Positions 36,375 to 45,892 of a DNA stretch of 64,000 nucleotides are shown here, piece by piece (position 1 is the first letter of the stretch; each line of letters opens with the position of its first letter). Under the pieces are notes generated by a model. It was given only the letters and a program-made list of their open reading frames with translations, was not told where the DNA came from and did not search any database. The stretch comes from an uncultured Paracoccaceae bacterium. GTDB lineage: Bacteria; Pseudomonadota; Alphaproteobacteria; Rhodobacterales; Rhodobacteraceae. The DNA lies in contig CATOSB010000019.1 of the NCBI GenBank assembly GCA_951812305.1, forward strand, positions 40,575-104,574, written 5' to 3'. A program made the position numbers and the translations under genes.

Positions 36375-36769
36375 ATTTCTCGTGTTTTTCAGGAATGCTA
36401 GATGAATAACGGGATTTCAACAAATGCGCAAAAGGAAACTTTCGGATTCTCAGGAATCCGAATTTGCGTTTGGTTTCAAGAGAATCACCGGATACTCTAC
36501 ACGAGCTATCGAAGATATGGTGACAGCATTTTCTCGAAAGACACTTATATGGTGACAGCCAAGGTGAAATGTGGGGACACCCCGAGTGTCCCCATTAACC
36601 ATTAAACCTAGAATATTTCCGGTTTTCACGAATAGCCACAAAATCCTGTTTTTAGGATGCAGTTGACAGAAGACGGGATTTCAGTGTCTTCTCGGGTCAA
36701 ATGGAATCGGTGCACAGATGCTGATCCAAGAGGCAGATGTAACGGAAGAAACAGGGTGAAGTTCTCAAA
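36375..36769. other. Candidate replication origin / regulatory region of the DnaA-like replicon
   Basis: 395 bases between divergent parA and the replication gene. Visible elements: inverted repeat TTCGGATTC / GAATCCGAA (36441-36449, 36454-36462); direct repeat ATATGGTGACAGC at 36515-36527 and 36547-36559, 32 bases apart (three helical turns); inverted repeat TGGGGACAC / GTGTCCCCA (36572-36580, 36586-36594) with five bases between; and AT-rich sequence from 36595. This is the expected layout for an origin with initiator or ParA binding sites. No classic DnaA box was found. Confidence 0.6.
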
Positions 36770-37453
36770 ATGAAACCACTACGGCTAACCGGCCAAGAGT
36801 CGGGGGTGTTGAAGTATGACGTACTGACCGCACTATCGGTTGGCGCATTGAACGGATCACCAACATTCCAAACTTCGGTCATGCGATTGATTGCTTTGGT
36901 CACGGCGCGGTACAATTGGCGCAAGGACGAGTTCTGCGTCGGCCAAAGGGATATGGCTCGGATGTGGTCAGTAAACGAACGCACCGTCAAGCGCGAGATA
37001 AAACGATTGGTCGAGTCCGGGATAATCATCTGCAAACGTCCTGGCGTGCGGGGAAGGGTAGGCGCCTATGGGTTGAACTACCATAAGATCAGCTCTTTGA
37101 CCCAGGCCGTCTGGCCCTTGGTCGGGCCGGATTTTGATCGTCGAATGCGCGAACGCTATGAGCAACCCGAGACAGTTAAGGTTCTCCAAATCAGCGCATA
37201 TACGCAAAAGGACGAACTCCCGACCAGACCGGGCACGTGGCAGAGCGTTTTGGTCTCGCTCAGCACCGAACATCCGAACCTTGTTGAGGCCTGGTTGTCG
37301 CAATTGGAATTTCTTGGTTTTGAGCGGGGACACCTGCGATTGAAAGCGCCCAGCTCCTTTTTTCAGCATTACCTTGAAACGCATCACATGGCGATCCTGA
37401 CCGGCGCGGTGGAACGGGAAATGGGGCCTGTGGATCAGGTTCAATTCGAGTGA
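36770..37453 (+). CDS. DnaA-like plasmid replication initiator
   Basis: 227 residues. The N-terminal half has a winged-helix region (FCVGQRDMARMWSVNERTVK then REIKRLVESGIIICKRPG). The C-terminal 70 residues resemble the DnaA N-terminal domain (WQSVLVSLSTEHPNLVEAWL, LRLKAPSSFFQHYLETHH). This combination, next to a divergent parAB, is the DnaA-like replicon type of Rhodobacterales plasmids. The module looks intact, so it could still replicate DNA. Confidence 0.82.
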   Translation: MKPLRLTGQESGVLKYDVLTALSVGALNGSPTFQTSVMRLIALVTARYNWRKDEFCVGQRDMARMWSVNERTVKREIKRLVESGIIICKRPGVRGRVGAYGLNYHKISSLTQAVWPLVGPDFDRRMRERYEQPETVKVLQISAYTQKDELPTRPGTWQSVLVSLSTEHPNLVEAWLSQLEFLGFERGHLRLKAPSSFFQHYLETHHMAILTGAVEREMGPVDQVQFE

Positions 37454-37457
37454 CGGT

Positions 37458-37687
37458 TCAAAGCCCAGCCGCCCTAGTGAGATTCACCCGGAAGCGGTCT
37501 CGATTTCGCTGATACCGCCGCGTCATCTCGGCCGAGGAGTGGCCAAGTTGCTTTTGGACGTAGCGTTCATCGACTTGGGCAGAACTGGCGAGACCGGCCC
37601 GCAAGGAATGGCCGGAGAACAGCGCCAGACGTTCCGCCTCGGGCAGGTCAGAACGGATGCCGCTTTTCAGAACCGTCGCTTTGATCT
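37458..37687 (-). pseudogene. Tyrosine recombinase, C-terminal catalytic part (inverted)
   Basis: Reading leftward: IKATVLKSGIRSDLPEAERL, FSGHSLRAGLASSAQVDERY, VQKQLGHSSAEMTRRYQRNR and a normal C-terminus VNLTRAAGL with stop at 37458. It carries the catalytic H-x-x-R, the LGH histidine and the tyrosine. It begins where the Tn3 transposon ends and would complete the N-terminal part at 30108-30998, but lies on the opposite strand. Confidence 0.85.
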
Positions 37688-37794
37688 AGCTGGCCCGAAG
37701 CTGCATATTTGGGCTTTTGAAAGAACGTACAGGGAACGAAAGGCTGATTGACGGCCAGAGCTGATGTTGGATGATGCTTGCGTCTGGAGGGGTC

Positions 37795-40683
37795 ATGATA
37801 GAGCAAGCATTTGCCTCAACGTGGGGGCTTTCATATTCGGATTTTGAGTTTCTAAACCGGTTTGGGGCGAAGTCGCGGGTCGCGATTGCATGCCAACTCC
37901 TCTTTTTTCGCCAGCATGGCCGGTTTCCTGCCACGCGCGGTGATCTTGACCCTGATGTGATCGTGTACGTTGCTGACCAGATTGGGGCGACAGACGATCT
38001 TTCCTACTCTTTTTCCAGTGACACCGCGCGGCGGCAACGTGCGAGTATTCTGGATTTTCTCGGGTTTCGCCGGGCTTCTGATCGTGATCGGGCCAGACTC
38101 CAGGCATGGATGATTGAACAGCTCGGTGGGCGTGACCTGAACTTGGCGGATTGGGTTGAGCGGGGCTATGCACAGGCCCGTCAAATGAACGTGTTTGTTC
38201 CTTCAGTGAAGATCATGGAGCGGCTTGCGCGCGCGGCCCGTCGGGATTTCCGCGAGGGGTATTTGACGAAGGTGGCATCGCGGTTATCGACCGAGAGGGT
38301 TACGCAGTTAGAATGGACGCTGTCTGAGCCCTTGGCGACAACGGGGTTTCAGCGTCTGAAGGATGATGTCGGTGCTGCAACGCTAGACAGCGTACTGCTG
38401 ACGGCGCAAAAGGTGTCCTTTGTCGCGGCGCTCAATCTTCCATTGGATATTCTTGGTGATGTCGAACGCGGTTGGGTGATGCGTATTGCATGTCAGGTAG
38501 AAGGCGAAACCGCCTCGGAAATGCGTCGCCATGCGCCCGAGAAGCGCTTCGGGCTTCTTGCGGTCTACCTGATGCATCGCCGCTCTCAGCTGATTGACGG
38601 CCTCATTGACCTGCTTTTGGAGGTGGTTCATCGCCTGGGAACACGGTCACGCCGAAAGGTCATTCAGGGCATCGCGGCAGATATAGGCGCGGTTCATGGC
38701 AAGGAGCGTTTGCTTGTCGAGATTGCCATGGCCGCGCTGGATCATCCCGAGGGTCGGATTGAAGACGTTATCTTCCCTATCGCTGGGGCGGCTAAACTCC
38801 GGGCAGTCATTGACGAACATCGCGCCAAGGGTACCTTGGACACGCGCATCCAACAGACCATGCGCAACTCATATGCCAGCCACTACCGCCGCATGCTGCC
38901 ACCGTTGCTCCGGGCTTTGCGATTTCGCTCGAACAATGCAATGTGGCATCCGATATTGACCGCCTTGGTTCTGATTGTCCGGTTTGCGGAAGCCGGTCGC
39001 CGGGTTGTTTCTGAAAATGATATTCCAGCAGGGATCATTCCCGGAAAATGGCGCAGCGCAGTCATTGATGAGAATGGTCGGGTCAATGTTGTGTCCTTCG
39101 AGCTCTGTGTGCTGACACAGCTTCGCGAACGCATCCGCGCCAAAGAGATATGGATCGAAGGTGCGGACCGCTACCGCAACCCGGATGATGACCTGCCGGG
39201 AGATTTCGACACGCGTCGAGATTCCTACTACGCTGATCTGGGGCTATCGCAGGATGCAAGAGGCTTTGTCGCGGGCGTGAAAGCCGAGCTGGAGAAGGAA
39301 CTGCGGCTGTTGAACGCCACCTTGCCTGACAATGATAAGGTGCGCTTGCGGCGGGGTGGGGAGAACCGGATTTCCATTACGCCCTTTGCGCCAGCCCCAG
39401 AGCCGCCTGGTTTGGCCACGCTGAAAAGCGAGGTTGCCCGGGCGTGGCCGATGACCGGGCTTTTGGATGTTCTCAAAGAAACAGCACTCGATACTGGGTT
39501 TTTGAGCGGCTTTCAGACCTCGGCCAGTCGGGAGGCTCTGCCGCCTGCCGTGCGAGATCAACGCCTGTTGCTCTGCCTTTACGGCTTGGGAACCAACGCG
39601 GGCCTGAAACGCGTGGCCGCTGGTTCACCCGATGTCAGTTATGACGAACTTCTGCACATTCGCAGACGGTATATTGACCCGGCTTCCTTAAAGGCGGCTT
39701 GCGCGCAGGTTGCCAATGCAACGCTTGCAATTCGCGAACCGGAAATCTGGGGCACGCCGGGCACAACATGTGCTGGGGATTCCACCAAGTTCGGGGCCTG
39801 GGATCGCAATCTGATGACGGAGTGGCATGCGCGCTATGGCGGGCGCGGCGTCATGATTTATTGGCATGTAGAGCGTCAGGCGACCTGCATTTATTCTCAG
39901 CTGAAGCGTTGTTCGTCCTCTGAGGTAGCCGCAATGATTGAGGGTGTCTTACGGCATTGCACGGACATGGAAATCCAACGGCAGTATGTGGACAGCCACG
40001 GCCAAAGCGCAGTTGGCTTTGCTTTCTGCCATCTTCTGGGCTTTGAGCTTGCGCCGCGCCTCAAGGCAATTGCGCGGCAGAAACTCGCCCTCCCTAGTGC
40101 GGGTATGCGAGGGCAACTGCCCAATCTCCTTCCGATCCTGTCGGGCGTGGTCGATTGGGGCGAGATCGAACGCCAGTATGACGAGATGGTCAAATACGCA
40201 GCGGCCATGCAGCACGGGACGGCTGATCCCGAGGCCATCCTTCGCCGGTTCGCCCGATCCGATGTGATGCACCCCACCTACAAGGCGCTGGCGGAGCTTG
40301 GTCGCGCCATAAAGACGATTTTTCTGTGCCGCTATCTGCGCTCAGAGGCCTTCCGTCGGGAAATTCATGAGGGATTGAACGTCGTCGAGAACTGGAACAG
40401 CGCCAACAGCTTCGTGTTCTTTGGCAAGGGCGGTGAAATTGCCACCAATCGTGTGCGGGATCAGGAGACCGCTGCTCACGCGTTGCACTTGCTACAATCG
40501 TCACTGGTCTACGTGAACACGCGGATGGTGCAGTCCGTCCTGCGCAACCCCGATGTGGCCGCCCGCTTGTCCCCTGAGGATTATCGCGGCCTGTCCCCGC
40601 TCATCTACCTACACATCAACCCTTATGGCCGCTTCGAGGTCGATCTGGATAAGCGGATCGATTTCGGGCTCTTGGCCGCGTAA
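37795..40683 (+). CDS. tnpA: Tn3-family transposase TnpA (transposon 1)
   Basis: About 962 residues, full length for the family. The N-terminal DUF4158 region begins FASTWGLSYSDFEFLNRFG. The catalytic domain shows AGDSTKFGAWDRN (Asp), RQYVDSHGQSAVGFAF (Asp) and RVRDQETAAHALHLL (Glu). The ATG at 37795 follows GGAGG and fits the family start better than the one at 37771. Appears intact. Confidence 0.9.
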   Translation: MIEQAFASTWGLSYSDFEFLNRFGAKSRVAIACQLLFFRQHGRFPATRGDLDPDVIVYVADQIGATDDLSYSFSSDTARRQRASILDFLGFRRASDRDRARLQAWMIEQLGGRDLNLADWVERGYAQARQMNVFVPSVKIMERLARAARRDFREGYLTKVASRLSTERVTQLEWTLSEPLATTGFQRLKDDVGAATLDSVLLTAQKVSFVAALNLPLDILGDVERGWVMRIACQVEGETASEMRRHAPEKRFGLLAVYLMHRRSQLIDGLIDLLLEVVHRLGTRSRRKVIQGIAADIGAVHGKERLLVEIAMAALDHPEGRIEDVIFPIAGAAKLRAVIDEHRAKGTLDTRIQQTMRNSYASHYRRMLPPLLRALRFRSNNAMWHPILTALVLIVRFAEAGRRVVSENDIPAGIIPGKWRSAVIDENGRVNVVSFELCVLTQLRERIRAKEIWIEGADRYRNPDDDLPGDFDTRRDSYYADLGLSQDARGFVAGVKAELEKELRLLNATLPDNDKVRLRRGGENRISITPFAPAPEPPGLATLKSEVARAWPMTGLLDVLKETALDTGFLSGFQTSASREALPPAVRDQRLLLCLYGLGTNAGLKRVAAGSPDVSYDELLHIRRRYIDPASLKAACAQVANATLAIREPEIWGTPGTTCAGDSTKFGAWDRNLMTEWHARYGGRGVMIYWHVERQATCIYSQLKRCSSSEVAAMIEGVLRHCTDMEIQRQYVDSHGQSAVGFAFCHLLGFELAPRLKAIARQKLALPSAGMRGQLPNLLPILSGVVDWGEIERQYDEMVKYAAAMQHGTADPEAILRRFARSDVMHPTYKALAELGRAIKTIFLCRYLRSEAFRREIHEGLNVVENWNSANSFVFFGKGGEIATNRVRDQETAAHALHLLQSSLVYVNTRMVQSVLRNPDVAARLSPEDYRGLSPLIYLHINPYGRFEVDLDKRIDFGLLAA

Positions 40684-40694
40684 TTGGAGTCCGT

Positions 40695-42237
40695 ATGTCC
40701 TCTCAACTACTCGCAGAATGTATGGAGCAATTCGGTCTCCATGGTTTTGAACCGGAATTCCAATCGTATTTTTTGCGGCTAAAATCCCGCTTGCTCTCCA
40801 GCGGCGATGTCGCCTGTGGTTTGGTGGTGCTCACCGCACAAGAGGATGACCACTCGGGGGGGCACATCAAATACTGAGCCTACTTCTGGATGAAGCTCGG
40901 ATGGGCCTGTAAAATGATAATGAGTACGCGGAAGATTTCCTGGAAGCGGTAGAAATGGCCGTTCAAGCCGGTGTTGCTGCGGGCGCGGTAAAGCAGGAAA
41001 ACATGATGGAATTTGCGGGCCTCTATCGAAGGGTTGGCTTGCCGGTGCCACAATCATTTATGATCGATCCTGATAATATGGCGCCTCCGTCGGACATGGA
41101 GGGCTTCGATCTTTCCGAGAATCTGGAAAATGTTGCGCGCGATATCATGGACGAGGGAGGCTCGGCCTATGATCTATTCAATGCAATTGACACCATGATG
41201 GCAGCGGCACCGGAGGAAATTCAGGCGGGTCTGGCCAATCACATTGCCACGATGGATGGACCTTTTTTCGAACGTTGCGCTTTGTTCATGCTGTTGTCCG
41301 GCCCGCAGCTTGTCCAGGAGGCCACCATTGCCGGTCTGTTTGAACGCCTTGATGGCTTTGCCTTGAATGCAGAAACATTGACGCTTTTTCCAGTGGACCA
41401 GCACAGGCGGCATTGGATGATCTGATCAAGAAAGCACGCGGCAAACCCATTCCAAGCCAGAGCCAGTCAACCGGAGCAGAAATTCAAGAGATCGGCGCGA
41501 GTATAACGGACGGCGTTGGCGCTCAGAGCATTGCAGTCAGGGTGAAACAGAGTTCAAAGACCGTATTGGCAATGATCCTGATCAAGGCAGGGCATGGGAT
41601 CAGGGACAGCTTCCTTGTTCCCCTTGAAAGCAGTGGCGATGCGGAACAAATGATCGGACAACTCCGCGCAGAAACTGGCGCCGACGATATTTCCGCTGAC
41701 ACTTTGCGTGTCTTGCTGGAGGGTGCATTGGCTGATGGCTTGGCAAACGAATGCCTGCCCGCTCCGGGTTTTCTGGACGTTGTCGAATCCTGTAACCTGT
41801 TCGACCTGCGCCCTCAGGAATTGGGGCTTCAGGCACTACTCGACTTGGCAGATCCCAACCGAAAGATTCAAGATGCCTCAGCGCAGGCGCTCGGGCGCTG
41901 GATTAATGATGATATGGCGTTGGACTTCCTGGAGCCTCTTACAGACAGCTGGTTCGAGGACAGCCAGGAGACCCGTGAGATTGTCGCCACCGGAAAAACA
42001 GCGCGCAGTATCGAAACCAAGCTCTGGAAATTCCTCGAGACGCGGCGCGATATTTGGGCGCGACGGTTTTTGCAAACAGCGGTGATGTTGAGAGATGGAG
42101 ACCGGCTCCGGGAGTGGAAAACCCTGACCGCATCCGCATATGGCTTGATGAATGGACGGGCTTTGAAGCGTATCCCCCTGATGGAAGACATCATGCATAC
42201 GACAATCGAAGCGGATGATGCAAAACTTTGGGGATAG
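40695..42237 (+). pseudogene. Passenger gene of transposon 1, broken by three mutations
   Basis: Three overlapping reading pieces form one ancestral protein of about 510 residues. Piece 1 (MSSQLLAECMEQFG...) runs into a G-run near 40856, where a one-base shift reaches AHQILSLLLDEARMGL. An in-frame TAA then interrupts before NDNEYAEDFLEAVEMA (about 40907). Piece 2 ends near 41380, where one missing G shifts the frame into AFSSGPAQAALDDLIKKARG, running to 42237. No domain recognised; the C-terminal part is helical and acidic. It starts 12 bases after tnpA. Confidence 0.6.
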
Positions 42238-42357
42238 CGCGTCACTATGAGTATACCCATGATGACGATGCGCATGAACACTGAAACCCGCCATTTTTAT
42301 GTTCACTTTGGGTCTGTTTCGAGATAATGAACAGATCATGTCAGAGGCACACCCAAA
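42238..42357. promoter_or_regulatory. Candidate res site of transposon 1
   Basis: 120 gene-free bases directly before tnpR, with inverted TGTTCACT / ATGAACA halves separated by about 25 bases (42300-42335) and an AT-rich centre. This is where a Tn3 res site with resolvase dimers is expected; subsites cannot be assigned confidently. Confidence 0.45.
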
Positions 42358-42948
42358 ATGAACACTTATCAGGCCAAAATCGGATATGCCCGCATCTCGA
42401 CCGTGGATCAGAACCTCGATGCTCAAATCGAGGCACTGACAGCGGCGGGATGTGGGATGGTCCGTCAGGAACAGCGTAGCGGGACGACGCTTGAGGGTCG
42501 CCCCGAGCTGAACAACATTCTCGACTTCATTCACAAGGGCGAAACTTTGGTTGTCACGCGGATCGACCGTCTGGCACGCTCAATGCACGATCTTCAGACC
42601 ATCGTCACCCGACTGAAGGACAAGGGCGCGCATCTCGCGGCCACGGAGCAACCCGTGGATACGTCCACCGCAGCGGGTAAAGCGTTCTTCGATATGCTGG
42701 GCGTCTTTGCTGAATTCGAGACCAATCTTCGCCGGGAGCGCCAGTCAGAGGGTATCGCCACAGCGAAGCGACGCGGCGTATATCGCGGGCGCAAACCGAA
42801 GATCGATATGGTCGCCATTGGTGAACGATTGGCTGGCGGTGCCACGCCCACCGAGATCGCCCGCGAGATGGGCGTCTCGCGCGGCACCGTCTATAAAGCA
42901 AAGGCTTTGATGCCCTCGGATGGCCAAACGACAGGGCAGAGCCCATAA
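42358..42948 (+). CDS. tnpR: Serine resolvase TnpR (transposon 1)
   Basis: 196 residues. Catalytic Ser in IGYARISTVDQNLDAQ, LVVTRIDRLARSMHDLQ and AEFETNLRRERQSEGIA mark the resolvase domain; a C-terminal helix-turn-helix (PTEIAREMGVSRGTVYKAK) binds res. Resolves cointegrates formed by TnpA. Its stop overlaps the next start by one base (TAATG). Confidence 0.92.
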   Translation: MNTYQAKIGYARISTVDQNLDAQIEALTAAGCGMVRQEQRSGTTLEGRPELNNILDFIHKGETLVVTRIDRLARSMHDLQTIVTRLKDKGAHLAATEQPVDTSTAAGKAFFDMLGVFAEFETNLRRERQSEGIATAKRRGVYRGRKPKIDMVAIGERLAGGATPTEIAREMGVSRGTVYKAKALMPSDGQTTGQSP

Positions 42949-43436
42949 TGAAAAAGAACAAGCGGAAAGCGCGCGTGCAGACGGCCAAGCCACCTGCGAA
43001 GGTCGGCCAGGCCAATTCCAGGGTGCCCCCGCCGCGCAACCTGACACCCGAGCTATGCAAACGCTTGCGCCGGGACATGACGAAGGCCTGCCTCGCCGTG
43101 GTGGAAACGCATGGGCTGACGGTTGAAGGTGGCGAACTGAGTGACATCGATCTGCGTCATGGCTTCGACATCAGTTTCCGCGTCGGCATTCCGATGGCAG
43201 ACGGCGCAATCTATTCGCCAGACAAAGCCATGTTCGAGGTCCTTGCGCCGCATTTTGGCCTGGAACCCTCTGACTATGGGCGGACCTTCAGATCGAAAGA
43301 TGAGGTCTTCCGCATTGTCGCCATCAATCCAAATAGACCAAAATACCCCATCAGCGCTGAACGCGTCTCAGACGGTCGGGGCTTCAAGTTCCACCCAGAC
43401 AATGTCGTCATGTACTTGCAGAGTTCAGGCGCATGA
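42948..43436 (+). CDS. Hypothetical protein at the right end of transposon 1
   Basis: 162 residues. A very basic N-terminus (MKKNKRKARVQTAKPPAKVG) is followed by a globular part with SDIDLRHGFDISFRVGIPM and RIVAINPNRPKYPISAERV. Coupled to tnpR by TAATG. It lies between tnpR and the right terminal repeat, where Tn3 transposons carry passengers. No known function. Confidence 0.6.
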   Translation: MKKNKRKARVQTAKPPAKVGQANSRVPPPRNLTPELCKRLRRDMTKACLAVVETHGLTVEGGELSDIDLRHGFDISFRVGIPMADGAIYSPDKAMFEVLAPHFGLEPSDYGRTFRSKDEVFRIVAINPNRPKYPISAERVSDGRGFKFHPDNVVMYLQSSGA

Positions 43437-43492
43437 AACGTACACCATTTGTTCTTTCAAAAGCCCAAATATGCAGCTTCGGGCCAGCCAGG

Positions 43493-44440
43493 CCGATCAA
43501 CCGCGACGGCACAGTGTAGAACACCTTGCGCAAGGTGAAGCCCCCGGAGGACGTGACGCGCAGCGTAACCTCCTCATAATCTGTGGTCCGCCGCGCCGGC
43601 AGCGGCTTGAGGCTCATGCGTTCGGCGTCGATGCGCCTGGCATTGCGCGCATTGATCCGGCCTACGATCTCATCGATGAAGCGACGGTAGGTGACGAGAT
43701 CCTCAAAGTCGCGCGAGCCTCGCATGATCAGCGCGTCCTCGATGGTGCGCTTCAGATGCCCATTGGGGCTCTCGATGGAACCGTTCTCATGCGCGACGCC
43801 CTTGTTATTGCGTGTCGGCGTCATGCCGTAGTGCTGACACAGGGCATCAAAACGGTCGGTAAGGTCGTCTTTGGCGGCCTGGTTCAGGTTTTTGAAGGCC
43901 GCCGGCAGGCTGTCGGTGCGATGGTCGTGAGGAGCGCCGCCGAGCGTCCAGAGGGCATTCTGCAATCCCTCGGCCAGTGCCACATAGCTCTCGCCACCCA
44001 GAACCACATGGGCGTGCTGGAACCCGCTATAGGCAAGCCGGAAGTGATACAGGCGATGATCCAGCGGCTCACCAGCGATGGTCACCCCCAATTTGCCCAT
44101 GGCGGTAAAATCCGACAGGCCCATCTTGCCCGGTTCATGGACCTGCCGAAACATCACCTCCTGTTCGGGACCATGCTCAGCGTTCCAGGCCCGTATCCGC
44201 CGCTCCAGAGTGCGGCGAATGCCGTTGCCAGGCTCCGGATGTCGGCGCATAACCTCTTCGTAAACCGCCACAGGCCGGATGCCCGGCGACGTCTGCAACA
44301 TCGGCACAACCACAGTGTCGAAAATATCGGCCAGCGGATCAGGACGACGCCGGCCGCGCGACTTCTTCTTCTGTGATGGTAAAGTTGGGTCGGCTTGCAG
44401 CCGATAGCCCGTGGATTGGCTGATGCCCGCCCTGGCGGCG
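43493..44440 (-). pseudogene. istA: IS21-family transposase IstA fragment (copy A), both ends lost
   Basis: About 315 residues: a helix-turn-helix (AAARAGISQSTGYRLQ), the DDE core with GLSDFTAMGKLGV, and GVAHENGSIESPNGHLKRTI. The 5' end is replaced by an IS66 fragment at about 44440 and the 3' end is cut by the Tn3 repeat after SRLIG. The related copy B at 53949-54758 supplies the missing C-terminus. Cannot function. Confidence 0.85.
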
Positions 44441-45491
44441 GCCACGACAACGGCCGCGTTTCCCGAGGGCGTGAGCGCGCATGTGCAATATGGTCCGCGC
44501 ATACGGGCCGCGGCGGTCTACTGCAATGTCCAGCAGCTGATCCCCGAAGATCGGGTCTGCCAACTCCTGCGGGATCTGTTCGGAGCCACCAGCCTGTGCG
44601 CGGCCAGCGTGACCAACCGGGTCAATGGCACAGCGCAGCGTCTGAGTGGCGTGGTCGAGCACATTCGTGATACCCTCACGGGAGGCGGTGTTCGGCATCT
44701 GGACGAGACCGGGCTGCGTGTCGCCGGCAAGCTGCACTGGTTGCATACGATCTGTGATGGCGCATTCACCCACTACCGGATCGATCCCGGGCGCGGTGCT
44801 GTTCCAACCTTCCTGAACGGTGGGACGATCGTCCATGATCACTGGAAATCGTATTACGCCCATATGGAGGGGGTGGACGCACACGCCCTCTGTGGGGCAC
44901 ATCACCTGCGCGAACCGAGGGCCGTCGCCGAGATCGAAAAAGAGCCATGGGCGACAGAGTTGAGCGCGCTGCTCACCAACGCCAATCAGCTGAAGTGTGC
45001 CGCGCAGGGGAGAGGCGACACCGAACTCCCGGCATCCGTTCATGAGGATATACTCGCCGAGTACATGGCAATCCTTGCCAAGGGCACAGACTTCCATGAA
45101 GGGCTGCCACCATTGGTGCCAAAAACCGGTTCTCGAGGGAGAAAGCCGCGAAGGCCGGGGCATAATCTCCTCATTCGCTTGCGGGACTTCCGCGGCGACG
45201 TCTTGCGGTTCCTTACGGATTTTGACGTCCCCTTCACCAACAATCAGGCCGAACAGGACCTGCGCATGATGAAAGTGCGCATGAAGATCCCGGGGAGTTT
45301 CCGCACGATCGAGGGAGCCCGGGTCTTCGCCGACATCCGGTCCGTGATCTCCACAGCCAGAAAGCATGGGCTGAATATCCTTGAGATCATCACGGTCCCA
45401 CCAGCTCAGATCATCGCGCGCCTATAACCGGACAGCACCCACCAAAGCCCCGCTCATCTTGCTCATCTTGCAGGGGGTGCTTGGGAGTTAC
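44440..45491 (+). pseudogene. Divergent IS66-family element, 5' truncated
   Basis: The C-terminal about 330 residues of an IS66 transposase (HLDETGLRVAGKLHWLHTIC, HDHWKSYY, NNQAEQDLRMMKVRMKI) end at 45427; the element's right end GTGCTTGGGAGTTAC follows at 45477-45491, matching the other IS66 copies. The protein differs at many positions from the near-identical copies, so it is an older or separate lineage. The N-terminal 150 residues and left end are missing. Confidence 0.85.
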
Positions 45492-45588
45492 ATAAATGCT
45501 TCAAACAGAACCCTGAATTATGCAGAGGTCTTTTCCATCTGTCGAAGGATACAATCGACAGCGCGGTCGCCTGTGTTCCAATACAACA
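45492..45588. other. Short gene-free spacer before higA
   Basis: Nothing recognisable between the IS66 right end and the higA stop. Confidence 0.35.
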
Positions 45589-45879
45589 TCACGACGCTTG
45601 CAGTCTGGTCAGCCCTTGGGTGATGTCGGCCTTGTGCGTCCGCACCTGAGCGAGATCATAGGCAGACTGCATCCGCAAATAGTGGTCCGCTGTGCCGCCG
45701 ATGACCGTTTCTAGTCTGACGGCCATTTCGGCAGAGATTGCAGAATGCCCGTTCATCACGCGGCTGAGCTGAGACTTGTCAACGCCGAGCTGCCTTGCCG
45801 CCTCGGTGACGGTTACACCCAAAGCGTCTAGGTCTTCTTTTACGAGTAAGCCCGGATGGGCTGGGGTGTGCATCGCCAT
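45589..45879 (-). CDS. higA: HigA-type antitoxin
   Basis: 96 residues starting MAMHTPAHPGLLVKEDL, with the HigA helix-turn-helix (TVTEAARQLGVDKSQLSRVM, SAISAEMAVRLETVIG). The antitoxin binds the toxin and the operon's operator. It lies 13 bases downstream of higB, the inverted toxin-first order of higBA systems. Upstream in-frame codons to 45939 overlap higB and are not used. Confidence 0.88.
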   Translation of the reverse strand: MAMHTPAHPGLLVKEDLDALGVTVTEAARQLGVDKSQLSRVMNGHSAISAEMAVRLETVIGGTADHYLRMQSAYDLAQVRTHKADITQGLTRLQAS

Positions 45880-45892
45880 TTCGTCCTTCCTT

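Larger units (their letters stand above)
37689..43488 (+). mobile_element. Tn3-family transposon 1 (5.8 kb)
   Basis: A 38-bp inverted repeat, starting GCTGGCCCGAAGCTGCAT and ending GGGCTTTTGAAAGAAC, lies at 37689-37726 and 43451-43488. It contains tnpA, a broken passenger gene, a resolution site, tnpR and a small hypothetical gene. The 5-base flanks (ATCTA, CAGGC) do not match and the outer neighbours differ (recombinase fragment, istA fragment), so the unit has been rearranged since insertion. Confidence 0.82.

Noticed and set aside
36402..36605. 67-residue open frame in the parA/initiator gap
   Set aside because: It runs through the origin-like repeats, has no ribosome binding site or homology, and is probably chance.
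40695..40877. Independent 60-residue gene after tnpA
   Set aside because: Shifting one base in the G-run near 40856 continues into the downstream passenger protein, so it is the first piece of a broken gene.
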